From Methylococcaceae bacterium (lineage in GTDB: Bacteria; Pseudomonadota; Gammaproteobacteria; Methylococcales; Methylomonadaceae), in contig JAKIUK010000027.1 in assembly GCA_021647585.1 (NCBI GenBank), positions 1 through 50,612 on the forward strand: DNA of 50,612 bases, in the 5' to 3' direction. A program made the position numbers and the translations under genes. Shown here one piece after another: positions 18,707-28,371 of the stretch (position 1 is its first letter; every line of letters begins with the position of its first letter). The notes below the pieces were generated by a model, which saw only the letters and a list, made by a program, of their open reading frames with translations, had not been told where the DNA came from and searched no databases.

Positions 18707-19663
18707 TTAACCTTCCAGCTCATCCAGGTATTTTTCAGCATCTAGAGCTGCCATACAGCCAGCCCCGGCAGAAGTTACAGCTTGTTTGTAATGAGAGTCC
18801 ATCACATCTCCTGCTGCAAAAACACCTTCAATACTGGTTGCAGTGGCATTGCCGTTGATACCACTATGTACCTTAATATATCCGTGGTCCATGTCCAGTT
18901 GACCATCAAAAATACCTGTATTAGGTGTATGTCCGATGGCTATAAAAACACCGTGTACATCTAGCTCTTGTGTAGAATCACCTTTAGTACTTTTGATTCT
19001 AATACCGGTTACCCCCATATCATCACCTAGCACTTCATCTAAAGTATTGTCCCACTTAATAACAATATTACCCTTTTTAGATTTTTCAATGATTTTGTCA
19101 GCTAAAATCTTTTCAGAGCGAAATTTATCTCGACGATGAACAACTGTGACTTCGGAAGCAATGTTGGATAAATAAAGGGCTTCTTCAACCGCTGTATTTC
19201 CACCACCAATGACAGCAACAGGTTTATTGCGGTAGAAAAAACCATCACAAGTTGCACAAGCTGAAACACCTTTACCTTTAAAGGCTTCTTCTGATTCCAT
19301 GCCCAAGTATCTGGCTGAAGCACCCGTTGCAATAATGAGTGCATCACAAGTATAACTACCTGAATCACCCGTTAATAGAAAAGGGCGTGCAGACAAATCA
19401 GCGGTATGAATATGATCAAAAATAATTTCAGTATCAAAACGCTCGGCATGCAAACGCATACGCTCCATTAAATCAGGTCCTTGTAGCCCCTCAACATCAC
19501 CGGGCCAGTTATCGACCTCAGTTGTGGTGGTTAACTGGCCGCCTTGCTGCATACCAGTAATCATCACCGGATTTAGATTTGCTCTTGCCGCATATACGGC
19601 TGCAGTATATCCGGCAGGTCCTGAGCCAAGAATCAATAGTTTGCAGTGTCTAGCGTCACTCAT
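18707..19663 (-). CDS. trxB: Thioredoxin reductase
   Basis: A 318-aa NADPH-dependent flavoprotein that reduces thioredoxin. The FAD motif is GSGPAGYTAAVYAARA, the redox site is CATC followed by DGFF (cysteines at about 136 and 139, the E. coli positions), and the NADPH motif is GGGNTAVEEALYLSNIA. I start at ATG 19663 because the upstream in-frame ATG at 19678 carries a GGAG that serves as ribosome site for the downstream ATG at ideal distance. It is divergent from ftsK. Confidence 0.96.
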   Translation of the reverse strand: MSDARHCKLLILGSGPAGYTAAVYAARANLNPVMITGMQQGGQLTTTTEVDNWPGDVEGLQGPDLMERMRLHAERFDTEIIFDHIHTADLSARPFLLTGDSGSYTCDALIIATGASARYLGMESEEAFKGKGVSACATCDGFFYRNKPVAVIGGGNTAVEEALYLSNIASEVTVVHRRDKFRSEKILADKIIEKSKKGNIVIKWDNTLDEVLGDDMGVTGIRIKSTKGDSTQELDVHGVFIAIGHTPNTGIFDGQLDMDHGYIKVHSGINGNATATSIEGVFAAGDVMDSHYKQAVTSAGAGCMAALDAEKYLDELEG

Positions 19664-19687
19664 TAAAAAGTTCTCCATTTAGTGTTA

Positions 19688-19847
19688 AGGTAACGCGCAA
19701 TAAATAACCCACCAGCCTTACTTGTCTTTTTATCCGTATTCTACGTTGCAACTCCGGTTACATAGCTTGCTATGCTCCCTCCGTTGCGCCTTGAAGACGG
19801 ATAAAAATCCTGCGCAATCCTGGTAGGTTATTTATTGCGCGTTACCT
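19688..19847. repeat. 160-bp fold-back palindrome, copy 2
   Basis: The arms aggtaacgcgcaataaataa and ttatttattgcgcgttacct are perfect 20-bp inverted repeats. Inner arms (ctttttatccg and cggataaaaa) and a central agcttgctatgct continue the palindrome. It occupies the spacer between the divergent trxB and ftsK genes and so may carry or displace promoters. Layout and length match copy 1 at 16908, though the sequences differ. Confidence 0.85.
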
Positions 19848-20018
19848 AAAAGGTAGTCGAATTATACTTTAGTTTTTTATGATAGCTAACAAAACCTTGA
19901 AAATAGGAAGTAACTATGGGATCAAAGTTAAAAACCTACAATTAAAACAATTAATGTAAAATGTATTGTTATTGATCTATAATTATGTTTTATCAGTAGT
20001 TTGTTATGAGCAGGTTTT

Positions 20019-22295
20019 ATGTCAGCAGTCATTGAAGAAAAAACAATACGTGGTTTGCGTGAGATAGCATTATTAGGTTTTTTTACTATCGCACTATTTT
20101 TTTTAATTGCTCTTGTTACTTACAGTAATGAAGATGCCGGATGGACCCACAGTGGGTCCATGCAGACAATCAGTAATGCATGTGGTGTTGTAGGAGCCTG
20201 GATTTCTGATTTTGTATTAAGCATTTTTGGAATAATGGCTTATTTGTTTCCTGCAATGATTTTATGGCATGGTTATCTGGTTTATACACGGACTAAAATG
20301 CAAACTGGAAAGTTCATTTTAGTCATACGCTGGACTGGTTTTATTGCAACGGTAATATCCGGTAGCGCTATTTTTTATCTGCATATTATGCGCTTAAAAG
20401 TGGAGTTACCAGGAAGTACAGGGGGCGTTTTAGGACAGGAAATAGGTGATTCCTTACTAATTATTTTAGGTAATTCGGGAGCGACCTTATTATTATTAGC
20501 TATATTTTTAGCTGGAATTACCCTTTTTTCAGGATTGTCCTGGATTGCCTTATTAGATTTTGTGGGTAAATGGACATTGAATGCCTGTAAATCTCTCTAT
20601 CAGGGGTATTTTTCTGCTTACGATACTTATCGGGATCGTAGGGTACGCTCAGTTCAAAATAATAGGGCGATAACTCCAAAAGTTACAAAAAAAGCAAAAC
20701 TTAAAATTGCACCGACAATAAACCTGTTTGAACAGAGTGATAGGGAAGCGAAAGAAAGCCAGGTTGATATATTTGAAGAACCCTTTGATTCAAAGTCATA
20801 CAAAGGAAAATTGCCGCCTTTGGCATTGCTTGATAAGCGAATCGTTAGTGTAAAAGGCTATTCTGCAAGCGATTTAGAAGAAATGTCTCGCCAGGTTGAA
20901 GATGTGTTACAGGATTTCAATGTTGTTGTTGAAGTTGTTGCAGTTCACCCCGGTCCAGTAATCACACGTTTTGAATTAAAGTTAGCAGCAGGGGTAAAAG
21001 TAAGCCGGGTTACTGGTTTGTCTAAAGATATTGCACGTGGTTTATCTGTAACCAGTGTGAGGATAGTTGATGTGATTCAGGGTAAATCAGTTATCGGCCT
21101 GGAAATTCCTAATCAAGAACGGGAAATGGTGTCTTTACGTGACTTGATTGCTTCGCGTAGTTTTGAAAAAGCAAAATCAAAACTGACTTTTGCAATGGGT
21201 AAAGACATAGCAGGTGCACCAGTGGTTGCCGATCTCGGGAAAATGCCACATGCATTGGTTGCTGGTACTACGGGTTCTGGTAAATCTGTTGCAATTAATA
21301 CCATGATTCTTAGTTTGCTTTATAAAGCTACGCCGGAAGAAGTACGTCTGATCATGATAGACCCGAAAATGTTGGAACTATCTGTTTATGAAGGCATTCC
21401 GCATTTATTAACACCTGTAGTTACGGATATGAAAGATGCGCAAAATGCTCTGCGCTGGGCTGTTGCGGAAATGGAGCGACGTTATAAATTAATGTCTAAA
21501 GTGGGTGTGCGAAATTTAGCCGGATTTAATCAGTTAATTAATCAAGCAGAGAAAAAAGGCGAATTTATTCGTGATCCATTATTTCAGTTAACGGAACCTT
21601 TGGCAGAGGGCGAGGAATTTCCGGTATTAACTAAATTACCCAGTATTGTCATTGTTATTGATGAATTAGCCGATATGATGATGATAGTCGGTAAAAAAGT
21701 AGAAGAATTAATTGCTCGTTTAGCGCAAAAAGCGCGGGCAGCAGGTATTCATCTGGTTTTAGCAACCCAAAGACCCTCTGTTGATGTATTAACAGGATTG
21801 ATTAAGGCTAATGTACCGACCCGTATTTCTTTTCAGGTGTCTTCGCGTATTGATTCCAGAACAATTCTCGATCAAGGTGGTGCAGAAGCGTTGTTAGGTA
21901 ATGGAGATATGTTGTTCTTGCTTTCAGGAACCAGTATTCCTATCAGGGCCCACGGTGCTTTTGTTGATGACCATGAAGTGCATAAAGTTGTAGAATTTCT
22001 TAAACAGACGGGACCGGCTGATTATCTACAGGATATTACTCAGGAACGTACTGATATGGGGGAGACAATAGCAGAGGGAGCTGAAAACTCAGAAATGGAT
22101 GCTTTATATGATGAAGCCGTCATGTTTGTTACAGAAACACGTAAAGCTTCAATATCAAGTGTGCAAAGACGTTTTAAAGTCGGGTATAACAGAGCAGCCA
22201 GAATGATCGAAGATATGGAAGCCGCTGGTGTTGTAAGTGCGCCAGAAGGTAACGGTTCCAGGCAGGTATTAGCCCCATCAGCGCCAAGAGATTAG
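20019..22295 (+). CDS. ftsK: DNA translocase FtsK
   Basis: A 758-aa septal DNA pump that clears chromosome ends at division and activates XerCD. Four to five membrane segments fill the first ~190 residues; a short charged linker follows (unlike the very long linker of E. coli FtsK), then the alpha domain, the RecA-like motor with Walker A GTTGSGKSV at about 415 and Walker B IVIVIDELADMMM at about 544, and the C-terminal winged-helix gamma domain (SISSVQRRFKVGYNRAARM). A gagcagg ribosome site precedes the ATG. lolA, often next to ftsK, is absent. Confidence 0.96.
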   Translation: MSAVIEEKTIRGLREIALLGFFTIALFFLIALVTYSNEDAGWTHSGSMQTISNACGVVGAWISDFVLSIFGIMAYLFPAMILWHGYLVYTRTKMQTGKFILVIRWTGFIATVISGSAIFYLHIMRLKVELPGSTGGVLGQEIGDSLLIILGNSGATLLLLAIFLAGITLFSGLSWIALLDFVGKWTLNACKSLYQGYFSAYDTYRDRRVRSVQNNRAITPKVTKKAKLKIAPTINLFEQSDREAKESQVDIFEEPFDSKSYKGKLPPLALLDKRIVSVKGYSASDLEEMSRQVEDVLQDFNVVVEVVAVHPGPVITRFELKLAAGVKVSRVTGLSKDIARGLSVTSVRIVDVIQGKSVIGLEIPNQEREMVSLRDLIASRSFEKAKSKLTFAMGKDIAGAPVVADLGKMPHALVAGTTGSGKSVAINTMILSLLYKATPEEVRLIMIDPKMLELSVYEGIPHLLTPVVTDMKDAQNALRWAVAEMERRYKLMSKVGVRNLAGFNQLINQAEKKGEFIRDPLFQLTEPLAEGEEFPVLTKLPSIVIVIDELADMMMIVGKKVEELIARLAQKARAAGIHLVLATQRPSVDVLTGLIKANVPTRISFQVSSRIDSRTILDQGGAEALLGNGDMLFLLSGTSIPIRAHGAFVDDHEVHKVVEFLKQTGPADYLQDITQERTDMGETIAEGAENSEMDALYDEAVMFVTETRKASISSVQRRFKVGYNRAARMIEDMEAAGVVSAPEGNGSRQVLAPSAPRD

Positions 22296-22296
22296 T

Positions 22297-22494
22297 GTGA
22301 ATATAACTGTCATTGGGCTTGGACTTTTGTTGTTGATTGCGACCTTTGTCGGCTGGTTTTTTACACACTCTAAAAAAGTGGATAAACCTGTCAAGGTTAT
22401 GTTGTTCGTGCTTTATTTCTGGATCACTACTTTTATTCAATTGATGATTTTTGCTTTGTTATATCAGTTTGGGTTGCTGGATTTGATGATTTGA
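22297..22494 (+). CDS. Small two-helix membrane protein
   Basis: A 65-aa protein starting with GTG one base after the ftsK stop, so very likely cotranslated with ftsK. Two hydrophobic helices (ITVIGLGLLLLIATFVGWFF and a second one, VMLFVLYFWITTFIQLMIF) are joined by a Lys-rich loop. No family recognised. Confidence 0.6.
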   Translation: MNITVIGLGLLLLIATFVGWFFTHSKKVDKPVKVMLFVLYFWITTFIQLMIFALLYQFGLLDLMI

Positions 22495-23284
22495 TTTGTT
22501 TCTCTGGTCGCTGGCAGGATAATTATCTTTATGCATATGTATGAAAAATTATCTCCTTGAGTTTTTACATTTTGAGGTTTAATTGCTTTAAACCTAGAAT
22601 AATCAGTTGAACACTGATTTTGTGGAAAATATGGGAGCAAAATAGTGTAAATGCGAGTTCCTTGCTAAAGCCTCCGCCTATACCGACATATCCGAAACGG
22701 ATGTTTCGCTGTAATGTAACTTGAAGGATCGCTAATGCTAAGGTATTTCTGCTTTGGTATTGCAGAGATTCCTTGGAAATAACCTCTTTTTTGTATAGTT
22801 TCGGATCGTTTGCCCAGTTTTCTGGAAAATATGAATGGGTTTTAATTAAGTTGACCATTTCGCCTCGGCATAAGGTGCTAATACGCCAATCAAGCAATTG
22901 TCTGCTTTACCTAATCTTCCATTCCATTCCATTTCATTACTGGGTACCACTGGCAGAAGATTTTCTTTTTTGCAAAATCACTTTCGTCTATTTAGTCTGG
23001 TGTCTGTATCTTAAGAAGGGTCCCGTTGGCTCTCTTTTAGAAAATAGAGGCAATGGCCATCAGATTTATGTCAATATGTTAATCATTTCACAAAAACCTA
23101 TTGTTTTTGTAAAGATATTGATTATCCATTATTTCCCACCTGAATTTTTTTCAATCAGCATAGTTTATCTAATGTATTGTTTTATTTGAGAAATAAAAAA
23201 ACATTTTTATTTGATAAAACTGGAAAATTTCACAAAACACTTTAACCATCTATTTTACAAGGTGATTAAAGGAGTTTCGTTGCT
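22495..23284. other. Gene-poor stretch with an IS relic
   Basis: No intact gene is seen between the small membrane gene and the phosphatase gene. The left part holds the transposase fragment described separately. The right part (about 22900-23280) is AT-rich and its open frames have implausible composition. Confidence 0.5.
22593..22897 (-). pseudogene. Transposase relic with MITE-like terminal repeat
   Basis: The minus strand translates to a fragment resembling the DDE domain of IS701/IS4-type transposases: SYFPENWANDPKLYKKEV, then SRNTLALAILQVTLQRNIRF and GYVGIGGGF, where family members have a PESWxDDP segment and a short helix before GxxGYG. The left boundary is cctagaataatcagttga at 22593-22610, close to the terminal repeat of the 212-bp MITEs and nearly identical in context to 47971. 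Both ends of the gene are missing and acidic residues are lost. Confidence 0.5.
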
Positions 23285-23312
23285 TTGACAACTACAGAAT
23301 AAATACTAGGAT
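23285..23312 (+). promoter_or_regulatory. Likely sigma-70 promoter of the phosphatase operon
   Basis: A perfect TTGACA at 23285-23290 is followed after 16 nt by TAGGAT at 23307-23312, 38 bases before the start codon at 23350. Confidence 0.5.
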
Positions 23313-23349
23313 TATAAAGAATTGATGTCAGATGGAAGGGGGAGGAGGA

Positions 23350-26043
23350 ATGAAAGAAATATTTCAACGTATCGTATCGAATCTACAGAAACAATATGTG
23401 ACTATATTAATCGCATTAGCAATAGTTGCAGGAATCAATTACTTGCTGGTTATTGATAAACTGAAAGAGCAAGAAGGTAGTGCCATTTTAATGAAAATGA
23501 GTACCGACCAAAGCAAAGTAGTTCATGCTATCAATCTTCTTACAACTGAAATTCCTTTCGCTGATAAAAAGGAATATAAACAAATTAAAAGTAGATTACA
23601 AAAATTTAAAACGGAGTTAAGAGATACCCACCAAATATTAAAAAGTGGCAACCGATTCTTACGAAAAGAGGGTCGCTTACACAGTGTTCTTGGTGTGTTA
23701 CCTGATAAGTTAAGAAAACTATATTTTGATAACCCAGTTGAATTGGATAAGCGTGTAGGGGAATATCTGGCTGTACTCAATAAAATCATTAAAAAGCACT
23801 ATGGCGAATTACAGAGAAAAAGTCCAGAACTTCAAAAGTTAAATATAACGTTAACCCCCAGCTTATTGACTGCATTGGAAATGGTTTCTGATTACCACCA
23901 AAAGCGAAATGAATATTTAACGTCGCAAACAGTCAACTTACAGAACTTGTCGTTCTTTTTATCCATTTTTGCATTAGTAGTAGTAGGCTCTCTGTTACTA
24001 AAACCAATGGTTGAAAATCTAGAGCATGCGACACTACGAGCAAAAGCAGAAAAAGCCTTCGCTGACAATATCATTAACACAGCTGAAACGTTAATTATCG
24101 GCATTAATCCACAACAACAGATTGTATTGTTTAATAGTTATGCCGAAGAACTAACGGGATGGGGAGCAGAAGAAGTTACTAACCAAAACTTTTTTGTGCA
24201 ATTTATTCCAGAGGATGATCAAGCGACTTTAAAATCTCTTTTTGATGGAATGATGGAAGGAAGAATTGAATTCGCTGATGAAATTGAAACCCTAATGCGA
24301 GTGCAAACAGGCGACTTAATTAACATCGTTTGGCATACGACTATTGTAAAATCTCAGAAAACGCAGATGCCTGTTATGTTTTTAGCTACGGGTCTTGACA
24401 TTTCAGAACGAAAAGAAGCTGAAAAAAATCTCCAAAAAGCTCATGCTGAAATGAAAGAATTAAGTATGCGTTTACAATCTGAAGTGAACCTGGCAGCCAC
24501 CCTACAACGATCTATCCTACCTGACCCAAAAATTGAGATCCCCGGTCTGCAAGGTCTTGCCAGCTTGTTGACTTCAAGTGAGGTGGGGGGAGATTATTAC
24601 GACTATTTTAAAGTCGGCTCCCATACCAGTGTTATTATTGTCGGTGATGTAAGTGGTCATGGTGTCGCAGCAGGAACCATGGTCAGTGCGGCAAAAGCGG
24701 GGCTTTATCCACTTATTCACGAAGGAATTAGTGATCCTTCAGAAATCTTACACTCACTGAATGAAACCCTGTTAGCAACAGCTCATCAATCACTACTAAT
24801 GACTATGGCGTGCATTTCACTAGATGCACGAACTGGAAAATTAAAATTTGCTAATGCCGGTCATGTATTACCCTATTTATGGAAACATAACGAAGCTCAT
24901 TGGATCATGCTTGAGGCTTCAGGATTACCCTTAGGAAAAAGCCTGGAAGCAGACTATCGTACTTCTGCAATTGAAATACAAATAGATGTCGGTGATCGTT
25001 TGTTCTTATTTACCGATGCCATTATTGAAGAAGAATCCCCGTCTGGAGAACCCTTTGGGTATGATCGCTTAGAACATATACTGAGTGAATGTAGTGAGGC
25101 TGAACCGGATTTTCTCCAAGAAGTGATTTTAACCTCACTCAAACATCACTGTGAAGTTAATAATTTTGGTGATGATGTCACTATGCTCATAGTCAATCAT
25201 AGCGACCGAATTTCAGAACAAGCAACAATATTTGAAGCCAGTGACATTGTTCGACTTACAGAATCTTTTTATCGACAGGGAAATCATCCTGTTCCCAGAA
25301 TTCCGCGTGAATTTATTGTATTTATAGCAGATGGAGAATGGGCTGACTTATTAACCCGATTTGCACAAGATGGAATTAGCCGGGTTTTACCTAATAACTC
25401 TGAATTTTGTAAAAGTATTGGTTGGGATCATTTGCTTAATCAGCATCATCAAACTCCTGATGATGATTTATATGCCTTGATGCCACAAACAACACTAAAC
25501 AGACAATTTCAGTTAACCCATACCGACGATAAAATGTTTATCATGGAAGAGATTAATTCGTGGTTATCAGATCAGAAAATTGTACCTCAAGATCATTTAG
25601 ATACCTTAACAATAGCCCTGGATGAAATGATAGAAAATAGTCTCTATGCAGCCCCTCGGGATGGCAAAGGTGTACCTTATTATGAAAAAGGAATTGCCCG
25701 CGAACTATCTGAACATGAAGAGGTACGCATAGATATTGCATTAAAGAATGACAAACTGGGTTTAATGATTACGGATAATTGGGGCACACTTACGCCCGCT
25801 GTTTTCCTCAAAAGTGTTGCCAACGCAATGGAAGGGGGTGTTGAATCTGGTGTTGGCGGAGCTGGTTTGTACATGATGTGGCGAATGTCTGATTATTATC
25901 AAATTCGGGTACACCCACAGAAACTAACCCAGGTTTGCACCCTTTGGGATTTAAGTAAACCGGTTAATATGGATACCAATACGGGCTTTCAATTTCTTTA
26001 TCATAGTGATTATGATGTAAGTTATCTAAAGGAGGCGGTATAA
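23350..26043 (+). CDS. Membrane PAS-SpoIIE phosphatase with C-terminal HATPase
   Basis: An 897-aa signalling protein. I start at ATG 23350, directly after ggaggagga; an ATG 18 nt upstream lacks a site. Order: membrane helix at about 15-33, a helical periplasmic sensor of ~165 residues, second helix about 199-217, a PAS domain (about 235-365), a coiled linker, and a PP2C/SpoIIE phosphatase with metal-site motifs GGDYYDYF (~412) and GDVSGHG (~431). The end has a GHKL ATPase domain with the N-box DEMIENSLYAAPRDG (~757) and a GVGGAGLYMMWRM stretch, as in RsbW-type anti-sigma kinases. So phosphatase and kinase-type domains share one polypeptide. The next gene starts immediately after and supplies the STAS partner. 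Confidence 0.88.
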   Translation: MKEIFQRIVSNLQKQYVTILIALAIVAGINYLLVIDKLKEQEGSAILMKMSTDQSKVVHAINLLTTEIPFADKKEYKQIKSRLQKFKTELRDTHQILKSGNRFLRKEGRLHSVLGVLPDKLRKLYFDNPVELDKRVGEYLAVLNKIIKKHYGELQRKSPELQKLNITLTPSLLTALEMVSDYHQKRNEYLTSQTVNLQNLSFFLSIFALVVVGSLLLKPMVENLEHATLRAKAEKAFADNIINTAETLIIGINPQQQIVLFNSYAEELTGWGAEEVTNQNFFVQFIPEDDQATLKSLFDGMMEGRIEFADEIETLMRVQTGDLINIVWHTTIVKSQKTQMPVMFLATGLDISERKEAEKNLQKAHAEMKELSMRLQSEVNLAATLQRSILPDPKIEIPGLQGLASLLTSSEVGGDYYDYFKVGSHTSVIIVGDVSGHGVAAGTMVSAAKAGLYPLIHEGISDPSEILHSLNETLLATAHQSLLMTMACISLDARTGKLKFANAGHVLPYLWKHNEAHWIMLEASGLPLGKSLEADYRTSAIEIQIDVGDRLFLFTDAIIEEESPSGEPFGYDRLEHILSECSEAEPDFLQEVILTSLKHHCEVNNFGDDVTMLIVNHSDRISEQATIFEASDIVRLTESFYRQGNHPVPRIPREFIVFIADGEWADLLTRFAQDGISRVLPNNSEFCKSIGWDHLLNQHHQTPDDDLYALMPQTTLNRQFQLTHTDDKMFIMEEINSWLSDQKIVPQDHLDTLTIALDEMIENSLYAAPRDGKGVPYYEKGIARELSEHEEVRIDIALKNDKLGLMITDNWGTLTPAVFLKSVANAMEGGVESGVGGAGLYMMWRMSDYYQIRVHPQKLTQVCTLWDLSKPVNMDTNTGFQFLYHSDYDVSYLKEAV

Positions 26044-27180
26044 ATGACTCTTTCAGATATTTTGACTATTAACCAAGTTTCCCAGGAAGCCAATAAATAT
26101 AGTTTTGATTGTATTGGCTCTATAGATGCACATGCTGAACATATACTAGAAGGTCTCAGTGAAATACCCGCTAATTCTGAAGTTTCTCTGGATTTTAAAA
26201 AAATAGATCGTGTTAATTCTATGGGCCTTTCTCTATTACTGAAAATGTTTGAAGAGTGGGAAAGTAAAAGTATTAAGATTGAAATTAAAAACCTCAACCG
26301 CATGGTCAACATGCTATTTAAAATTACGGGGCTGGGACGTTTTCTACAAGGTACCCAATCCAAACAGGTAAACAAAGGGAATGCAAATAAAGTTATTAAT
26401 CCCAAGCCACCAAGAGGTATGGTTAAATCAGAGGTATCTTCGGAAGCGACTGATAATGCTAAATTAAATTTTGTTGTCAGTTTGCAATCAGGTTCACAAT
26501 TAAGTGGGTGGTATTTATTCAACACCTATTTACAACGACGATTACAACGCGCAATTCATTTTGAGCAAGAACAAGATAAAAAATCTGCTAATATGGATTT
26601 ATTCTTTGCCAAACCTTTTGAGGCTTGCGCAATTATTCATGAAAAGGGTTACATCCCGTTAATGCGTCCTATTGGCGATGCAGATGAAGTGGTTATCTTG
26701 GTTCGTGAAGATGACCCTCGAGATTTGAGTGAGTTTAATCATGCCAATGTAGTAACCGCCAGCGAAAATAGTTTTGTCTATTTATTAGCTCGATTTCTAT
26801 GTGATGAAAATGGCTTAGACTCTGAGTATTTTAATTTTCATTTTGCTGGTAATGAAATCAAAGCATTACAAATGCTGATTCGCAAAAAAGCCGATGTTTT
26901 ATTTATGCTCAAAAAGACCTATGATGGGCTTTCTTCTTTTGGTAAAAAAAATGTCCGTATTCTTGACGAAAGTAAAACTGATTTTGCCTTCCATCAATTC
27001 TGTATTGCACCTTATTTAAAAAAGGAATCTGAAGAACTAAGCAAAATACTGCAAGCAATGGCTGAGGATGAAAAAGGTAAGGCTATTCTTAAAGATATTC
27101 AGTTCGAAGGTTGGTGTATACCTGAGGAAGGTGAATTAAAAATGTTACAAATGGTTTATGAGCGTTATGCGACCGTTTGA
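26044..27180 (+). CDS. STAS domain fused to PhnD-like binding domain
   Basis: A 378-aa protein with a perfect ribosome site (aaggagg) inside the end of the phosphatase gene. Residues 1-105 are a STAS anti-sigma-antagonist domain; the phospho-acceptor serine would lie in RVNSMGLSLLLKMF (S59-M60-G61 region). After a basic linker, residues about 138-378 resemble a phosphonate/PhnD-type solute-binding domain (LFFAKPFEACAIIHEKGYIPLMRPIGD; FAGNEIKALQMLIRKKADVLFM). There is no signal peptide, so a normally periplasmic fold would act in the cytoplasm. The upstream SpoIIE domain is the obvious phosphatase for the STAS serine. The binding-domain call is from pattern memory and is less certain than STAS. 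Confidence 0.75.
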   Translation: MTLSDILTINQVSQEANKYSFDCIGSIDAHAEHILEGLSEIPANSEVSLDFKKIDRVNSMGLSLLLKMFEEWESKSIKIEIKNLNRMVNMLFKITGLGRFLQGTQSKQVNKGNANKVINPKPPRGMVKSEVSSEATDNAKLNFVVSLQSGSQLSGWYLFNTYLQRRLQRAIHFEQEQDKKSANMDLFFAKPFEACAIIHEKGYIPLMRPIGDADEVVILVREDDPRDLSEFNHANVVTASENSFVYLLARFLCDENGLDSEYFNFHFAGNEIKALQMLIRKKADVLFMLKKTYDGLSSFGKKNVRILDESKTDFAFHQFCIAPYLKKESEELSKILQAMAEDEKGKAILKDIQFEGWCIPEEGELKMLQMVYERYATV

Positions 27181-27203
27181 CTAGTGCCAGAAAGTTACAA
27201 TCT

Positions 27204-27240
27204 AGGTAGGTAATAAAAAAATAATCATCATCCAATTTCG
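27204..27240. repeat. Single arm of the fold-back palindrome
   Basis: The stretch aggtaggtaataaaaaaata then atcatcatccaattt matches one outer arm of the 16908-17066 element, but the partner arm is absent. It lies between convergent genes. Confidence 0.5.
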
Positions 27241-27247
27241 CTTAGCT

Positions 27248-28318
27248 TTACTTTTTTAGATTTAATTGGTTTAAAGCCCAGTTAACATGCTCTTTAACTA
27301 ATTCGGAAGTATGGGCTTGTCTTATAGTTAACGCTTTTATGGTTTTCTCTGATGATTTTGTATTGCCTAATGCTACTGCAAGATTTCTAAGCCAGCGGGT
27401 ATGGCCTATTCTTCTAATTGCAGAGCCTTCCATTTTTTTTAAAAATTCATCTTCTGTCCATGAAAAGAGCTCAGTTAATTGTGAATTATTGAGATTATGC
27501 CTTGGACTATATTCTTTTTCAGTAGATAGTTTGGCAAAACGGTTCCAGGGGCAAATTAGCAGGCAATCATCGCAGCCATATATTCTGTTACCTATTGCTG
27601 GACGCAGGTGTTCAGGAATAGGACCGTGCAGTTCTATGGTTAAGTATGAAATGCAGAGTCGTGCATCGACCTGATAAGGGGCAACAATGGCTTGAGTTGG
27701 GCAAATATCGAGACAGGCCACACATTCACCACAATGTGCAGATGATGGTTGATCTGATGGTAGTGCAATGTCGGTATAAATTTCTCCCAGAAAAAACCAG
27801 GACCCTGCTTTTCGGTTAATCAGGTTGGTATGTTTGCCTATCCATCCCAGCCCCGCTTTTTCTGCAATTACTTTTTCCAAAACAGGTGCGCTGTCTACAA
27901 AAGCACGATAGCCAAAACTACCAATTTCATGCTCAATTTTATTGGCTAGTTGTTGTAAGCGGTTGCGTAAAATTTTATGATAATCTCTGCCTAGTGCATA
28001 GCGGGAAATAAATGCTGAAATGGGATTATTTAACACACTATAGATCTGTTCAGCTGTCTCAGGCAGATAATCCATGCGTACAGAAATAATACTCACTGTA
28101 TCGGGTAATAATAACTCTGGCCTGCTTCTTTTTAGGCCGTGTTTATGCATATAGTCCATATCACCATGGAAACCTTTAGCAACCCATTTTTGTAATTGTT
28201 GCTCAGCGGTCTGTAAATCGGTATTGGTTATTCCCACTTGTTGAAAACCTAATTCTGCACCCCATTTTTTAATTTTAAGTGCTAGCACAGAATTGTTTTG
28301 CTGGTTAACTTTGTCCAT
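27248..28318 (-). CDS. queG: Epoxyqueuosine reductase
   Basis: A 356-aa cobalamin-dependent iron-sulfur enzyme for the last step of queuosine synthesis in tRNA. Two [4Fe-4S] motifs are present: C196-x2-C199-x2-C202-x3-C206 and C249-x2-C252-x3-C256, the last followed by PWNRFA. VDSAPVLEK at 141-149 holds the catalytic aspartate, and WIGKHTNLI follows. The C-terminal HEAT-like tail ends in NWALNQL. It is divergent from nnr with 53 bp between starts; queG beside nnr-tsaE is a common gammaproteobacterial order. Confidence 0.95.
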   Translation of the reverse strand: MDKVNQQNNSVLALKIKKWGAELGFQQVGITNTDLQTAEQQLQKWVAKGFHGDMDYMHKHGLKRSRPELLLPDTVSIISVRMDYLPETAEQIYSVLNNPISAFISRYALGRDYHKILRNRLQQLANKIEHEIGSFGYRAFVDSAPVLEKVIAEKAGLGWIGKHTNLINRKAGSWFFLGEIYTDIALPSDQPSSAHCGECVACLDICPTQAIVAPYQVDARLCISYLTIELHGPIPEHLRPAIGNRIYGCDDCLLICPWNRFAKLSTEKEYSPRHNLNNSQLTELFSWTEDEFLKKMEGSAIRRIGHTRWLRNLAVALGNTKSSEKTIKALTIRQAHTSELVKEHVNWALNQLNLKK

Positions 28319-28371
28319 ACTGAGGATACCAAATATAATGTTGTAACATACATTTTATCTTAATTAAGCAG

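Noticed and set aside
22773..23189. 138-codon plus-strand frame before the phosphatase gene
   Set aside because: It overlaps the transposase relic antisense, has unlikely composition, and has no ribosome site; read as chance.
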